From Helicobacter cetorum (GTDB taxonomy: Bacteria > Campylobacterota > Campylobacteria > Campylobacterales > UBA6016): a DNA stretch of 44,460 nucleotides. A program made the position numbers and the translations under genes. The notes under the pieces are model-generated. The model saw only the letters and a list, made by a program, of their open reading frames with translations, was not told the origin of the DNA and ran no database searches. The stretch is from assembly GCA_022729705.1 (NCBI GenBank), contig DZAX01000017.1:1-44460 (forward strand). Reading direction: 5' to 3'. Below are positions 15,833 through 25,061 of the stretch, piece after piece; the first letter of the stretch is position 1, and the number at the start of each line of letters is the position of its first letter.

Positions 15833-16848
15833 TGGAGCGAATCGTAGAGGTAGAAAAGTTTGAGTTTGAAAACGAAGTAGAAAAAAGCCTTAGACCCTCT
15901 GTATGGGATGATTATATAGGACAAGAAAAAATCAAAAAAGCTCTCAATATCTCCATAGAAGCCGCAAGAAAACGCTCAGAAGCACTTGATCATGTGCTCT
16001 TTTTTGGCCCCCCGGGACTTGGTAAGACGACGATGGCTGGACTTATAAGCTCAAGGATGGAGGCAAACCTCAAGGTTACGGCGGGACCCATGATAGAAAA
16101 GAGCGGCGACCTTGCCGCAATACTCACAAATCTAAACAAGGGCGACGTGCTTTTTATCGACGAGATACATAGGCTCTCATCTGCGATTGAAGAGGTGCTT
16201 TATTCGGCGATGGAGGATTTTCGTCTTGACATCGTGATAGGTAGCGGTCCAGCGGCTCAAACCGTAAAGATAGATATTCCCCGCTTTACGCTTATAGGAG
16301 CTACAACAAGAGCGGGTATGTTAAGCTCTCCCTTGCGAGATAGATTTGGAATGCACTTTCGTATGCAGTTTTATGAGCATGACGAGCTTTCAAAGATAGT
16401 CCAAAACGCCGCCGTCAAACTAGGCACGAGATGCGAAAAAGAGGCTTCGTATGAGATTGCGACAAGATCAAGAGGCACTCCCCGAATAGCCCTTAGATTA
16501 TTAAAGAGGGTGAGGGATTTTGCGGATTATAATAATGAAGATAGGATATTTTCTAGTAGAGCAAAAGAGGCGTTAGATGAACTTGGAATAAATCGGTATG
16601 GTTTTGACGAGATGGATATTAAGCTTCTCTCTCTTTTGGCGCACTCCGGCGGAAAGCCGCTCGGGCTTAATACATTGTCGGCGGCTCTTAGCGAAGATAA
16701 CGATACGATTGAAGATGTGTATGAACCATATCTCTTAGCAAACGGCTTTTTGGAGCGTACGGCTAGAGGCAGGGTCGCCACAAGAAAGACTTTTGACGTT
16801 TTAAATATAGCCGAGGCTAAAGTGCAAAATATATTTGATTTGGATTAA
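15832..16848 (+). CDS. ruvB: Holliday junction branch-migration helicase RuvB
   Basis: The 338-residue AAA+ protein has N-terminal [15 protein letters not shown], Walker [10 protein letters not shown], Walker [10 protein letters not shown], sensor/finger region [18 protein letters not shown] and a C-terminal winged helix. RuvB hexamers drive RuvA-bound Holliday junctions during recombination and repair. The start is a GTG overlapping the panB stop by one base. The full-length family size and N-terminal motif support this start. ruvA and ruvC are not in the window. Confidence 0.97.
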   Translation: MERIVEVEKFEFENEVEKSLRPSVWDDYIGQEKIKKALNISIEAARKRSEALDHVLFFGPPGLGKTTMAGLISSRMEANLKVTAGPMIEKSGDLAAILTNLNKGDVLFIDEIHRLSSAIEEVLYSAMEDFRLDIVIGSGPAAQTVKIDIPRFTLIGATTRAGMLSSPLRDRFGMHFRMQFYEHDELSKIVQNAAVKLGTRCEKEASYEIATRSRGTPRIALRLLKRVRDFADYNNEDRIFSSRAKEALDELGINRYGFDEMDIKLLSLLAHSGGKPLGLNTLSAALSEDNDTIEDVYEPYLLANGFLERTARGRVATRKTFDVLNIAEAKVQNIFDLD

Positions 16849-16851
16849 AAC

Positions 16852-17913
16852 ATGGTAAGCCCTATTAACTTTCTGCATATTGTTTTTATAGTCGCCATTT
16901 ATTGGATGGGGGCCTTGTATCAATCATTCCTACTTGATATTGTCATTGCGGGGCTTTTGTCTATCGCCACCTCCGCTACAAACCATAGGCTTACGCTAAG
17001 GCTTCATAGCTCTCTTGTGGCTTCATCGTTTTTGACGTTTTTGCTAGCGGCGTTTGTGCTTTTGCCAATGGTTTATTTTGTGTTTAAGATAGCTGAAATT
17101 TTACAAGGCGTTGATTTTGCTTTTTTTGACAGAATTCGCGCGCTTTTTATGCTAAACGTCAAGACGCTTGATGTTATTCCTCTTCAATACAGGGATATTG
17201 TCATGGGGTATCTGCAAGGGTTTAATTATAATGATTATATCGCCAAAGGGATTAGAATGCTTGAGACTATAGGGCAGGGGAGTCTTAAATTTTTCTCCAA
17301 TATGGCGCTTATTTTGGTCTTTTATTTTTTTGCAAATCTATATGGCAAACAGATTCTTCTATTTTTCAAACGGGTGTTGCCGCTAAAAGGCGAGGATAGC
17401 CAGATGATATTTGATGAAATGGGTCAGACTATGAGCGTCGTGCTTTACTCCACTCTTTTTAACGCTATCTTGCAAGGAGCCTTGTTTTCGCTAGTCGCTT
17501 TATATATTGGGTATGACGCTTTATTTGTGGGGATAGCTTATAGCTTTACCTCCCTTGTGCCGATAATTGGCGGAGCTATTATGTGGGTTCCGATTGCGAT
17601 ATATGAGTTTTCAATAGGCAACGCTACAAACGCTATTGTTGTAGCTATTTATTCTATAGTTGTCATCTCTCTTATTGCGGATACTTTTGTAAAACCTATA
17701 ATTATAGAATTTATAAGTAAGTACTTAGTTAGAACAAATACAAAAATTAACTCGCTTTTGATATTTTTTGCGATTTTAGCTGGTATATCCACATACGGTT
17801 TTTGGGGAATTATCATAGGTCCCGCTGTGACGGCTCTATTTATTTCGCTTTTAAAAATCTACGATACTCTCAAAAGAAGCCAGCAAAACACCATTGAAGA
17901 GATGAAATCGTAG
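16852..17913 (+). CDS. AI-2E family (PerM-like) membrane transporter
   Basis: The 353-residue protein has about seven to eight hydrophobic helices, a central soluble loop (about 95-150), and the family motifs SLVPIIGGAIMWVP and GIIIGPAVTALF near the C-terminus. The AI-2E superfamily includes TqsA, PerM and Na+/H+ exchangers, and the substrate cannot be read from sequence. The gene starts three bases after ruvB and closes the panB-ruvB unit. It is followed by a hairpin element in reverse orientation. Confidence 0.85.
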   Translation: MVSPINFLHIVFIVAIYWMGALYQSFLLDIVIAGLLSIATSATNHRLTLRLHSSLVASSFLTFLLAAFVLLPMVYFVFKIAEILQGVDFAFFDRIRALFMLNVKTLDVIPLQYRDIVMGYLQGFNYNDYIAKGIRMLETIGQGSLKFFSNMALILVFYFFANLYGKQILLFFKRVLPLKGEDSQMIFDEMGQTMSVVLYSTLFNAILQGALFSLVALYIGYDALFVGIAYSFTSLVPIIGGAIMWVPIAIYEFSIGNATNAIVVAIYSIVVISLIADTFVKPIIIEFISKYLVRTNTKINSLLIFFAILAGISTYGFWGIIIGPAVTALFISLLKIYDTLKRSQQNTIEEMKS

Positions 17914-17941
17914 GCGTTTAAACGCTTTTTGGTAATAATTT

Positions 17942-18034
17942 GATGTTACGCACAAACACGAGCAAAGCCCGTATTTGCGGCAGGGGCTATTCGCCCCTTG
18001 CATCCTCCTTATGCTACCGGCTTTGCCGGAGAAA
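17942..18034 (-). repeat. Modular hairpin element, copy 3 (full, reverse)
   Basis: Read on the minus strand the order is the same as at 7193. Hairpin 1 is CCGGC-aaa-GCCGG (18017-18029), then TAGC and a GGAGG linker. Hairpin 2 is AGGGGC-gaata-GCCCCT (about 17982-17998), then GCCG. Hairpin 3 is CAAATACGGGC-ttt-GCTCGTGTTTG (17953-17977). The tail is GCGTAACATCAAAT. Compared with copy 2, hairpins 1, 2 and 3 all carry paired changes in opposite arms. It lies just after the AI-2E transporter gene. Confidence 0.8.
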
Positions 18035-18058
18035 TATCGGGTCTTTAAAGTTAGAGAG

Positions 18059-18083
18059 CCTTGCCCGTTACGGCGTATAATAT
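18059..18083 (+). repeat. Right-end fragment of the hairpin element upstream of lysA
   Basis: TTGCCCGTTACGGCGTATAA followed by TATG matches the right arm of hairpin 3 plus the element tail (compare TTGCCCGCATTGGCGTATAT near 7263). The left part of the element is missing. The tail holds a TATAAT box ahead of lysA. Confidence 0.5.
18076..18081 (+). promoter_or_regulatory. Likely -10 box of lysA
   Basis: A consensus TATAAT lies 25 bases before the lysA ATG, giving a predicted leader of about 12-14 bases that still contains the AAGAAGGA ribosome site. The box is part of the tail of a hairpin-element fragment. Confidence 0.5.
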
Positions 18084-18100
18084 GTAAAAAAGAAGGAAAT

Positions 18101-19303
18101 ATGGATTTTAAATCTCTTGCCGCTAAATACGGCACACCGTTGTATGTATATGATTTTGACCATTTTAAAAGTAGATACGAAGAGTTAAAAGAGGCTTTTT
18201 CGGGTAGAAAATCGCTAATTTGTTACGCTGTAAAAGCAAACTCAAACCTTAGCGTTATCAAGCTATTTGCAGACCTTGGAGCCGGAGCGGATTGCGTCTC
18301 TATCGGCGAAGTGCGAAGAGCGATAATGGCGGGTGTTCCAAAATACAAAATAATCTTTTCGGGTGTTGGTAAAAGAGATGATGAAATAGAGGAGGCTCTA
18401 AAAGAGGATATTCTATTTTTGAACTTAGAGAGCGAAGCGGAGATGTCAAGGGCGGAGGCAATAGCGCAAAGTTTGGGTAAAAAAGCGCGTATCAGCATTC
18501 GCGTAAATCCGGACATAGATCCAAAAACCCATCCGTATATCTCCACAGGACTAACTGAAAATAAATTTGGCGTAGATATAGAAGTCGCCAAAAAAATGTA
18601 CGTGTACGCCGCCAAAAGCGAACATCTGGAGCCTGTGGGCATCCATTTTCATATAGGCAGTCAGCTAACAGAGCTTGAACCGATATACGAGGCGGCACAA
18701 AAAGTATCCGAACTGTTAAAAGCTCTTTTAGCCCTAAAAATCAATCTAAAGTTTTTTGACGTAGGCGGCGGACTTGGCGTTGTGTATGACAATGAAACCA
18801 CAATACCACCGTATAATTACGCTCAGGTGATACTCTCCACACTAACGGGTACGGATGTAACGATAGTGTGCGAACCGGGTAGATTTATGACTGCAAACGG
18901 CGGATATTTTCTTACAAGAGTATTGTATGAAAAAATGAGCAAAGAAAAACGTTTTGTAATTGTTGACGGCGCAATGAACGACCTTATTCGCCCAACTCTT
19001 TACGAGGCGTTTCACGGTGTAGAGGTGGCGGGCAAAGAAGCTGAGAAATCAAAGGCGGATATAGTAGGACCAGTGTGCGAAAGCGGAGATTTTTTTGCAA
19101 AAGACAAAGAGATAGCCGCAACCGAACACGGCGATATAGTGGTAATAAAAAGTGCCGGCTCATACGGTTTTTCAATGAGCTCAAACTACAATACGCGCCC
19201 AAGGGCGGCAGAGATAGCACTAGAAGAGGGCATTGATAGAGTAATTAGAAAAAGAGAGAGCTTTGACGACCTCGTAGCTTTAGAAAAAGATTTTTTAAGA
19301 TAG
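18101..19303 (+). CDS. lysA: Diaminopimelate decarboxylase
   Basis: I choose ATG 18101, preceded by AAGAAGGAAAT. The in-frame extension upstream to 17975 runs through repeat DNA and is unlikely. The 400-residue PLP enzyme starts LAAKYGTPLYVYD and has the PLP lysine in CYAVKANSNLS, FHIGSQ, GGGLGV, EPGRF and the CESGD cysteine region that completes the active site across the dimer, then YGFSMSSNYN. It decarboxylates meso-diaminopimelate to lysine in the cytoplasm. In C. jejuni the same gene leads the HAD-pheA-hisC-fliFGH-dxs run found here, but in this window a truncated repeat separates it from the HAD gene. Confidence 0.96.
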   Translation: MDFKSLAAKYGTPLYVYDFDHFKSRYEELKEAFSGRKSLICYAVKANSNLSVIKLFADLGAGADCVSIGEVRRAIMAGVPKYKIIFSGVGKRDDEIEEALKEDILFLNLESEAEMSRAEAIAQSLGKKARISIRVNPDIDPKTHPYISTGLTENKFGVDIEVAKKMYVYAAKSEHLEPVGIHFHIGSQLTELEPIYEAAQKVSELLKALLALKINLKFFDVGGGLGVVYDNETTIPPYNYAQVILSTLTGTDVTIVCEPGRFMTANGGYFLTRVLYEKMSKEKRFVIVDGAMNDLIRPTLYEAFHGVEVAGKEAEKSKADIVGPVCESGDFFAKDKEIAATEHGDIVVIKSAGSYGFSMSSNYNTRPRAAEIALEEGIDRVIRKRESFDDLVALEKDFLR

Positions 19304-19323
19304 CTCACCAAGATTCTCCAGTC

Positions 19324-19381
19324 CTCTCCCGCGTAAGCGGGTAGCTAGAGCCACCCATCGCCTGTGTTGGCGTGTAACATT
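19324..19381 (+). repeat. Modular hairpin element, copy 4 (internally deleted)
   Basis: CTCTCCCGCGTAAGCGGG (hairpin 1 at 19328-19341) is followed by TAGCTAGAGCCACCCATCGC and then directly by TGTTGGCGTGTAACAT, the right end of hairpin 3 and the tail. Compared with the reverse copy at 33629-33738, which has the same TAGAGCCACCCATCGC linker, roughly 65 bases holding hairpin 2 and the left arm of hairpin 3 are missing. It lies between lysA and the HAD gene. Confidence 0.65.
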
Positions 19382-19399
19382 ATGTACAAAGGGACATAG

Positions 19400-20158
19400 T
19401 TGTATCTAGTAGATATTCAGGGAACATTGATAGACGATAAAAAAAGAGAGCCAATAGATGGCGCTATTGAGTTTATAAACTCTTTAAATAAAAATAAAAT
19501 TCCGTATATACTAATCACTAATAATACGAAGTTTTCTAGCGAAGAGTTTAAGACCTACCTCAGGGGTATCGGATTTATATTTGAAGACACGGCTTACATA
19601 GATCCGCTGATGTGTCTAAAAAGTTATGTCGGTAAAAAGAGTATATGGGCTATCGGAAGTGAAAATTTTGTTGAGGCGTTGAGGATTGGCGGATATAGCT
19701 TTTGCCAAAAGCCGGATTTTTTGGTAATATCGTTAAAGGAGAATCTGACTTATGACGACTTAGCGAGCGCCGTTGAGATAATTCAAGGCGGAGCAAAGCT
19801 TATCGCTATGCACGCCACGGCGATATATGCAAAAAACGGCAGAAAATATCCGGGTCTAGGGGCTATCGTAAAAGCCCTAGAGTTTGCCACGGGCGTAAAA
19901 GCAAAAACGGTCGGTAAGCCAAGTGTTGATTTTTACAAAAAAGCCCTCTCTATGCTGGGAGCAAAAGAGAGACAAAGCGTCACGGTAATCAGTGACGACG
20001 CGATAGGCGACTTAATAGGAGCTAGAAAAATGGGTATGAAAACGGTGTTAGTGCTTAGCGGTAAATATGATAAAGAGGAGCAGATATTGCCATTTTTGAA
20101 GAGTTGCGAGCTGCCGGACATTGTTTATCAAAGCGTAGCTGATATAAGGATAGGGTAG
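19400..20158 (+). CDS. HAD-superfamily (subfamily IIA, NagD-like) hydrolase
   Basis: The 252-residue protein starts MYLVDIQGTLIDD (motif I), with ILITNNT (motif II), a conserved Lys in VGKPSVDFYKKAL and the acidic VISDDAIGDLIGA (motif IV) plus a IIA-type cap in the middle. HAD phosphatases normally have DxDGT in motif I, the second Asp acting as general acid. Here the sequence is DIQGT, with Gln7 in that place, so activity may be weak or altered. The start is TTG with AAAGGGA upstream. The equivalent gene lies between lysA and pheA in C. jejuni. The substrate is unknown. The stop overlaps the pheA GTG by one base. Confidence 0.85.
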   Translation: MYLVDIQGTLIDDKKREPIDGAIEFINSLNKNKIPYILITNNTKFSSEEFKTYLRGIGFIFEDTAYIDPLMCLKSYVGKKSIWAIGSENFVEALRIGGYSFCQKPDFLVISLKENLTYDDLASAVEIIQGGAKLIAMHATAIYAKNGRKYPGLGAIVKALEFATGVKAKTVGKPSVDFYKKALSMLGAKERQSVTVISDDAIGDLIGARKMGMKTVLVLSGKYDKEEQILPFLKSCELPDIVYQSVADIRIG

Positions 20159-21228
20159 TGGAGTTAAAAGATATAAGAGTTCAAATCGACGCAATAGACG
20201 AGAAGTTGCTTGCGCTATTAAACGCTAGAATGGAGCTAGTCAAAGAGGTTGGCAGAATAAAACATGCTAGCGATGATAAGAGTATCTACAGACCTGAGAG
20301 AGAAAAAGAGATACTAGATAGACTCTCCAAGATTAACGCTAATAGCGGCGGGGCTTTAAACAGTGAGGCGATAGAGGCTATATTTTTGGAGATTTTCGCC
20401 GTTTCTAGAAATATTGAAAAGCCGGAAACCGTAGCTTATTTAGGGCCTGAGGGTACTTTTACTCATCAAGCCGCCGAGAGCAGATTTGGGCAAATATCTG
20501 AGTACCTGCCGATGTCTACGATAAGTTCTGTTTTTCGCGCTGTAGAGAGCAAAAAAGCCAAATATGGCGTAATCCCTATCGAAAATAATATAGAGGGGAT
20601 TGTCGGCGAATCTATTGACCTACTTGGAAAAAGCCATTTGCGCATAGTCGCTGAGACCTCTATGAAAATTAGCCACTCACTTTGCACTAGAGCTTCGCAT
20701 TTGAGAGATATAAAAAAGATATACTCCAAAGACGTTGCATTTGGGCAGTGCGGAGAGTTTTTAAGAGAGAGCGGACTTGATGGAGTAGAGCTTATATGGG
20801 TGGCTTCGACGGCAAAAGCGGCTATGCTTGCCGCTGAAGATGACGAAAGCGCCGCAATCTGTTCTCATATAGCCGCAAAACTTTATAACTTACCCATAAT
20901 GTATGAACATATTGAGGATAATACGCATAATGAGACTAGATTTGTTATTATTAGCGACTTTGAAAATACGCCAAGCGATAATGATAAAACGTCTATTTTG
21001 GCACATCTTGACAATACGCCTGGCGCATTGGCAAAGTTTTTGTCTAGCTTTGAAAACGTGGGAATAAATCTATCCAAAATAGAATCAAGACCCGCAAAAG
21101 ACGAAGGGTTTAGCTATATTTTTTATATAGATTTTGACGGACATATAAAAGATGAGAAAATTAAACAAGCTCTTAGCGGATTTGAGGATAAAATCAAATG
21201 GCTTGGAAGCTTTGTAAAAGGCGTATAA
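20158..21228 (+). CDS. pheA: Bifunctional chorismate mutase/prephenate dehydratase
   Basis: The 356-residue protein joins three domains. The chorismate mutase domain (about 1-85) contains RVQIDAIDEKLLALLNARME. The prephenate dehydratase domain (about 93-270) contains YLGPEGTFTHQAA, GVIPIENNIEG and the NETRFVII catalytic region. The ACT regulatory domain (about 278-350) contains NTPGALAKFL and IESRP, which bind phenylalanine for feedback inhibition. It makes phenylpyruvate from chorismate. The start is GTG, overlapping the HAD stop by one base, and the end overlaps the hisC ATG by one base, so the three genes are translationally coupled. Confidence 0.96.
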   Translation: MELKDIRVQIDAIDEKLLALLNARMELVKEVGRIKHASDDKSIYRPEREKEILDRLSKINANSGGALNSEAIEAIFLEIFAVSRNIEKPETVAYLGPEGTFTHQAAESRFGQISEYLPMSTISSVFRAVESKKAKYGVIPIENNIEGIVGESIDLLGKSHLRIVAETSMKISHSLCTRASHLRDIKKIYSKDVAFGQCGEFLRESGLDGVELIWVASTAKAAMLAAEDDESAAICSHIAAKLYNLPIMYEHIEDNTHNETRFVIISDFENTPSDNDKTSILAHLDNTPGALAKFLSSFENVGINLSKIESRPAKDEGFSYIFYIDFDGHIKDEKIKQALSGFEDKIKWLGSFVKGV

Positions 21229-22322
21229 TGAAATTTAACGAGAATTTAGAGAATCTAAAAGTTTATGAAGCGGGAAAGCCTATAGAGCTTGTCGTAAGAG
21301 AGTTTGGAATAGAGCCGCAAGAGGTTGTAAAGCTAGCTAGTAACGAAAATCCAAACGGTTGCTCTCCAAAAGTTGTAGCGGCGGTAAGAGAGTTTGCCGA
21401 AAAGATGTATCTTTATCCCGACGATAGCTACTATGAGCTTAAAGACGCTTTGTCCGCAAAGTTTGAGGTTGACTCCAAAAATATTATAGTAGGAGCCGGA
21501 AGCGATCAGGTGATTGAATTCGTGACAAAAGCAAAGCTTTGCGAGAGTGATTATGTCCTAATGAATAAGGTTACGTTTGCAATGTATGAGATATATTCAA
21601 AAATGTGCGGCGCAAATATTGTAAGAACAGACGGCTTGTTGCATAATGTAAAACAGTTTAAAAATATTTATGATAAATTTAGGGCGTCAATTGTATTTAT
21701 ATGTGTTCCGAATAATCCGCTGGGAGAGTGTATCACAAGAGACGAGGTATATGAAATCTTGTCGTATCTTGATGAGAATACGCTTGCGATTGTAGATTGC
21801 GCTTATATGGAGTACGCCTCATACAAGAGTGAAGCGGTCAAAATAGAGCCAAAAGAGCTAATAGCTAAATTTCCAAACGCAATCTATTTAGGCACTTTCT
21901 CGAAAGCTTACGGGCTTGGCGGAATGAGAGTAGGGTATGGTATAGGAGAGGCAAGCGTTATAAAGGCTCTATATAAGGTAAGACCGCCTTTTAATATTAC
22001 AAACCTATCGGCAAAGGCGGCTTTGAGTGCCTTGGATGATGAAGAGTTTGTACAAAAAAGCGTGGCGAACAGCTTTGAAGAGATGAAAAGATATGAAGAG
22101 TTTGGGGCTTTGCACAATATCGAAATGATCGATAGCTATACAAATTTTATTACATATTTTTTCAAAAACAAATCTTCAAAAGAAATTTCGCAATCTTTAC
22201 TTAAAAAAGGTATAATAGTGCGCGATTTGACAAGTTATGCTCAAAATGGCATTAGAGTTACGATAGGAAACAGATCTCAAAACGACAGATTTTTTGACGA
22301 ATTTAAAAAGGTTTACTTCTAA
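21228..22322 (+). CDS. hisC: Histidinol-phosphate aminotransferase
   Basis: The ATG at 21228 shares a base with the pheA stop. An upstream in-frame codon at 21198 lies inside pheA and is rejected. The 364-residue fold-type I PLP enzyme has ASNENPNG, GAGSDQVIEF, VPNNPLG, the PLP Schiff-base lysine in GTFSKAYGLGGMRVGYG and the terminal RVTIGNRSQNDRF. It transfers an amino group from glutamate to imidazole-acetol phosphate in histidine synthesis. Lying after pheA, it may also serve phenylalanine or tyrosine transamination, since HisC enzymes can be broad. fliF follows after three bases. Confidence 0.93.
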   Translation: MKFNENLENLKVYEAGKPIELVVREFGIEPQEVVKLASNENPNGCSPKVVAAVREFAEKMYLYPDDSYYELKDALSAKFEVDSKNIIVGAGSDQVIEFVTKAKLCESDYVLMNKVTFAMYEIYSKMCGANIVRTDGLLHNVKQFKNIYDKFRASIVFICVPNNPLGECITRDEVYEILSYLDENTLAIVDCAYMEYASYKSEAVKIEPKELIAKFPNAIYLGTFSKAYGLGGMRVGYGIGEASVIKALYKVRPPFNITNLSAKAALSALDDEEFVQKSVANSFEEMKRYEEFGALHNIEMIDSYTNFITYFFKNKSSKEISQSLLKKGIIVRDLTSYAQNGIRVTIGNRSQNDRFFDEFKKVYF

Positions 22323-22325
22323 CAG

Positions 22326-24038
22326 ATGGATATACAAGCCCTAGTAGCCCAGCTTGGCGAACTTCTAAAAAAGCTCGACCTTAAGCAGAAAATTATTATA
22401 GCGTCAACAATGGTGGCCGTAGTGGCTCTTATTATGTTTTTGGTTCTGTTTAATGCAGATAGCAAAAAAGTAGACGACGGATATAAGGTGATGTTTGAAA
22501 ACATCTCACCCAAAGACGCAGGTCTAATTGTAGCCGAACTTGATAAACAAAAAGTTCCCTATAGAATACCAAGAGACGGCGTAATAGAAGTACCATCAGA
22601 CAAAGTAAACAAACTTCGTTTAGAAGTGGCTGCGATGGGTATTCCAAAAGACTCAAGAGTTGGATTTGAGCTGTTTGATAAACAAGAGTTTGGCTCTACA
22701 GACTTCGATCAGCAGGTAAAATACAATAGAGCCTTAGAGGGCGAACTATCCAAGACGATAGAGAGTATTAACGCCGTATCAAAAGCCGTAGTTCACATAG
22801 CAAAACCAAAAGAGTCTCTTTTTGCAGAAAAAGACACCCCTCCCACAGCCTCAGTCGTACTTACTCTAAAACCAAATATGATACTTACTCCAAAACAGAT
22901 TATAGGCGTTAAAAACCTTGTGTCCGCAGGTGTGACTAAGATGACGCCGGAAAATGTAAAAGTAGTAAACGAAAACGGCGATTTGCTGGGTTCCGAAGAT
23001 GAAGATACAGCCGCCGGCGAGATGGCGAAACAGCAGATGAAGTATAAAAAAGAGTTTGAAAAAAACTATGAAGACAAAATTGTCAATATGCTTTCCCCTG
23101 TTATTGGTAGTCCGGAGAGGGTTGTAGCAAAAGTTACCGTTGAGTTTGATTTTTCAAAAAAAGAGACCACAAGCGAAAGCTTTGACCCAAATAGCGTTAT
23201 AAGAAGCGAACAGTCAAGCGAAGAAAAAAGAGAAGGGTATAAGCAACCAGAAATTGGCGGCGTACCGGGAGCTGTAAGCAATATAGGGCCTGTTCAAGGT
23301 ATTGAGAGTGGAAATGCAACCGAAAAATATAGTAAATCGACCGGCACAACCAACTATGAGATTTCAAAAACGGTGTCAAATGTAAAAGGTCAATACGCTT
23401 CCGTAAAACGCCTTACTGCGGCGGTAGTCGTAGACGGCAAATATACTCAAAGTTCAGACGGCTCCGCTGCGCTAAAGTATATTCCACTTGAGGGTGCAGA
23501 ACTAGAAAAGATAAATGCGCTAGTCAGGCAGGCTATAGGTTTTGACATAAAAAGAGGCGATGAGATTAGCGTTTCCAACTTTAAGTTTAATGTGGGCGGA
23601 GGCGTTGCACCTAGCGCATTGCAAAGCTTTATGCAAGAGTATGGATATATAATCGACCCTGTTAGTTCGGCTCTAAAATATATTATCGCCGCTTTGGTAC
23701 TGTTTATGCTATACAGCAAGGTTATCTCTCCTTTTGCTCAAAGAATGATGGAAGTTCCGGTGGACGAAGAGCCTGTAAAGCCAAGAGAGTTTATATTTGA
23801 CGACGACGAGCTTGAAAATACTCACGGTAAACTCGCAGAGATGAGAAAAAGAGTCGAACAGCAACTTGGTATATCCGGTCCTATTAGCGAGGACTCTTTG
23901 AAATACGATGTTCTCCTAGAAAAGATGAAAGCACAAGTAGAGGAGCGCAGAGAAGAGGTGGCAAATCTATTAGAAACTTTGATTGCCGATGAGATTGCCG
24001 CACAATACCAAGGGCCTCATAAAAAGGATATTAGATGA
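22326..24038 (+). CDS. fliF: Flagellar MS-ring protein FliF
   Basis: The 570-residue protein has an N-terminal membrane helix (about 21-42), periplasmic YscJ-like ring-building motifs (PKDAGLIVAELDKQKVPYRI; RVGFELFDKQEFGSTDFDQ), a second helix (about 442-462) and a charged cytoplasmic tail that binds FliG. It forms the MS ring, the base on which the flagellar motor and export gate are built. The last four bases overlap the fliG ATG (ATGA). The fliF-fliG-fliH order is standard, but its position behind pheA-hisC is a Campylobacterota trait. Confidence 0.96.
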   Translation: MDIQALVAQLGELLKKLDLKQKIIIASTMVAVVALIMFLVLFNADSKKVDDGYKVMFENISPKDAGLIVAELDKQKVPYRIPRDGVIEVPSDKVNKLRLEVAAMGIPKDSRVGFELFDKQEFGSTDFDQQVKYNRALEGELSKTIESINAVSKAVVHIAKPKESLFAEKDTPPTASVVLTLKPNMILTPKQIIGVKNLVSAGVTKMTPENVKVVNENGDLLGSEDEDTAAGEMAKQQMKYKKEFEKNYEDKIVNMLSPVIGSPERVVAKVTVEFDFSKKETTSESFDPNSVIRSEQSSEEKREGYKQPEIGGVPGAVSNIGPVQGIESGNATEKYSKSTGTTNYEISKTVSNVKGQYASVKRLTAAVVVDGKYTQSSDGSAALKYIPLEGAELEKINALVRQAIGFDIKRGDEISVSNFKFNVGGGVAPSALQSFMQEYGYIIDPVSSALKYIIAALVLFMLYSKVISPFAQRMMEVPVDEEPVKPREFIFDDDELENTHGKLAEMRKRVEQQLGISGPISEDSLKYDVLLEKMKAQVEERREEVANLLETLIADEIAAQYQGPHKKDIR

Positions 24039-25060
24039 ATCTATCCCCACACCTTCAGGCACAGTATGATGAGATGTCAATGTCGGAGAAATCCGCTATA
24101 TTTCTCAATCTTTTAGGCGAGGATTCAACCGCCCAGCTATTTTCGCACATGAAGATTGAGGCTATTACGCAAATATCAACATTTATCGCCAGAGGTTCAA
24201 CGGTTGATAAGCAGATAGCAATAGCGGTCTTAGAAGAGTTTCATGCGATTATGCAATCAAGTCAATATATCTCCTCAGGCGGTATGGAGTACGCAAAAGA
24301 GATTCTCTTTAAAGCTCTGGGGCCGGACGAGGCTAGAAAAGTACTTGAAAAACTTGCAAAAAGTATGCAAACAGGTCAAAATTTTGCTTATCTCTCAAAA
24401 ATCAAACCTCAGCAGGTTGCCGATTTTATCGTAAACGAACACCCTCAAACTATAGCTTTGATACTAGCCCATATGGACGCTACTGCGGCGGCTGAGACGC
24501 TAAGCAGATTTCCAGATGACTTGAGGGCTGAGATAGCTATGAGAATGGCAAATCTCGGCGATATTACGCCGACCGTTATCAAAAGGGTTTCTATGATACT
24601 CGAAAATAAACTTGAGAGTCTTACTTCTTACAAAATCGAAGTTGGCGGTACAAGGGCTGTTGCGGATATATTCAACCGCCTATCACAAAAAAATGCAAAA
24701 ACGACAATTTCATATATCGAACAAGTGGATGAGTCGCTAGCAAATGCTATCAAAGATATGATGTTTACGTTTGAAGATATCGCCAAGCTTGACTCTAGGG
24801 CGATTCAAGAGATTCTCAAAGTTGTGGACAAAAAAGATCTTGTTCTTGCGCTTAAAACCGCCTCGGATGAGATGAAAGAGAAGATAATGACGAATCTATC
24901 GAAAAAAGCCGGAGAGTCTCTTTTGGAAGAGTTGCAATTTCTTGGAGCGGTCAAGCTCAGAGAGGTGGAGGGTGCCCAAAGAAGAGTTGTCGAAATCGTG
25001 CAAAAACTAGTAGAGCAGGGTGCTATTCAGATAGGCGAAGCCGAAGAGACGGTGGTGTAG
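24035..25060 (+). CDS. fliG: Flagellar motor switch protein FliG
   Basis: The 341-residue protein shows the three FliG domains. The N-terminal domain, about 20-100, contacts FliF. The middle domain has EHPQTIALILAHM. The C-terminal domain, about 205-330, has the charged helix TFEDIAKLDSRAIQEILKVV, whose acidic and basic residues engage the MotA stator. It transmits torque and takes part in switching rotation direction. Length is normal. It overlaps fliF by four bases and fliH starts one base after its stop. Confidence 0.96.
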   Translation: MNLSPHLQAQYDEMSMSEKSAIFLNLLGEDSTAQLFSHMKIEAITQISTFIARGSTVDKQIAIAVLEEFHAIMQSSQYISSGGMEYAKEILFKALGPDEARKVLEKLAKSMQTGQNFAYLSKIKPQQVADFIVNEHPQTIALILAHMDATAAAETLSRFPDDLRAEIAMRMANLGDITPTVIKRVSMILENKLESLTSYKIEVGGTRAVADIFNRLSQKNAKTTISYIEQVDESLANAIKDMMFTFEDIAKLDSRAIQEILKVVDKKDLVLALKTASDEMKEKIMTNLSKKAGESLLEELQFLGAVKLREVEGAQRRVVEIVQKLVEQGAIQIGEAEETVV

Positions 25061-25061
25061 A

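Noticed and set aside
17975-18100. An N-terminal extension of lysA of 42 residues
   Set aside because: It would start inside a hairpin element and lies upstream of the likely promoter. The family N-terminus and a good ribosome site fit ATG 18101.
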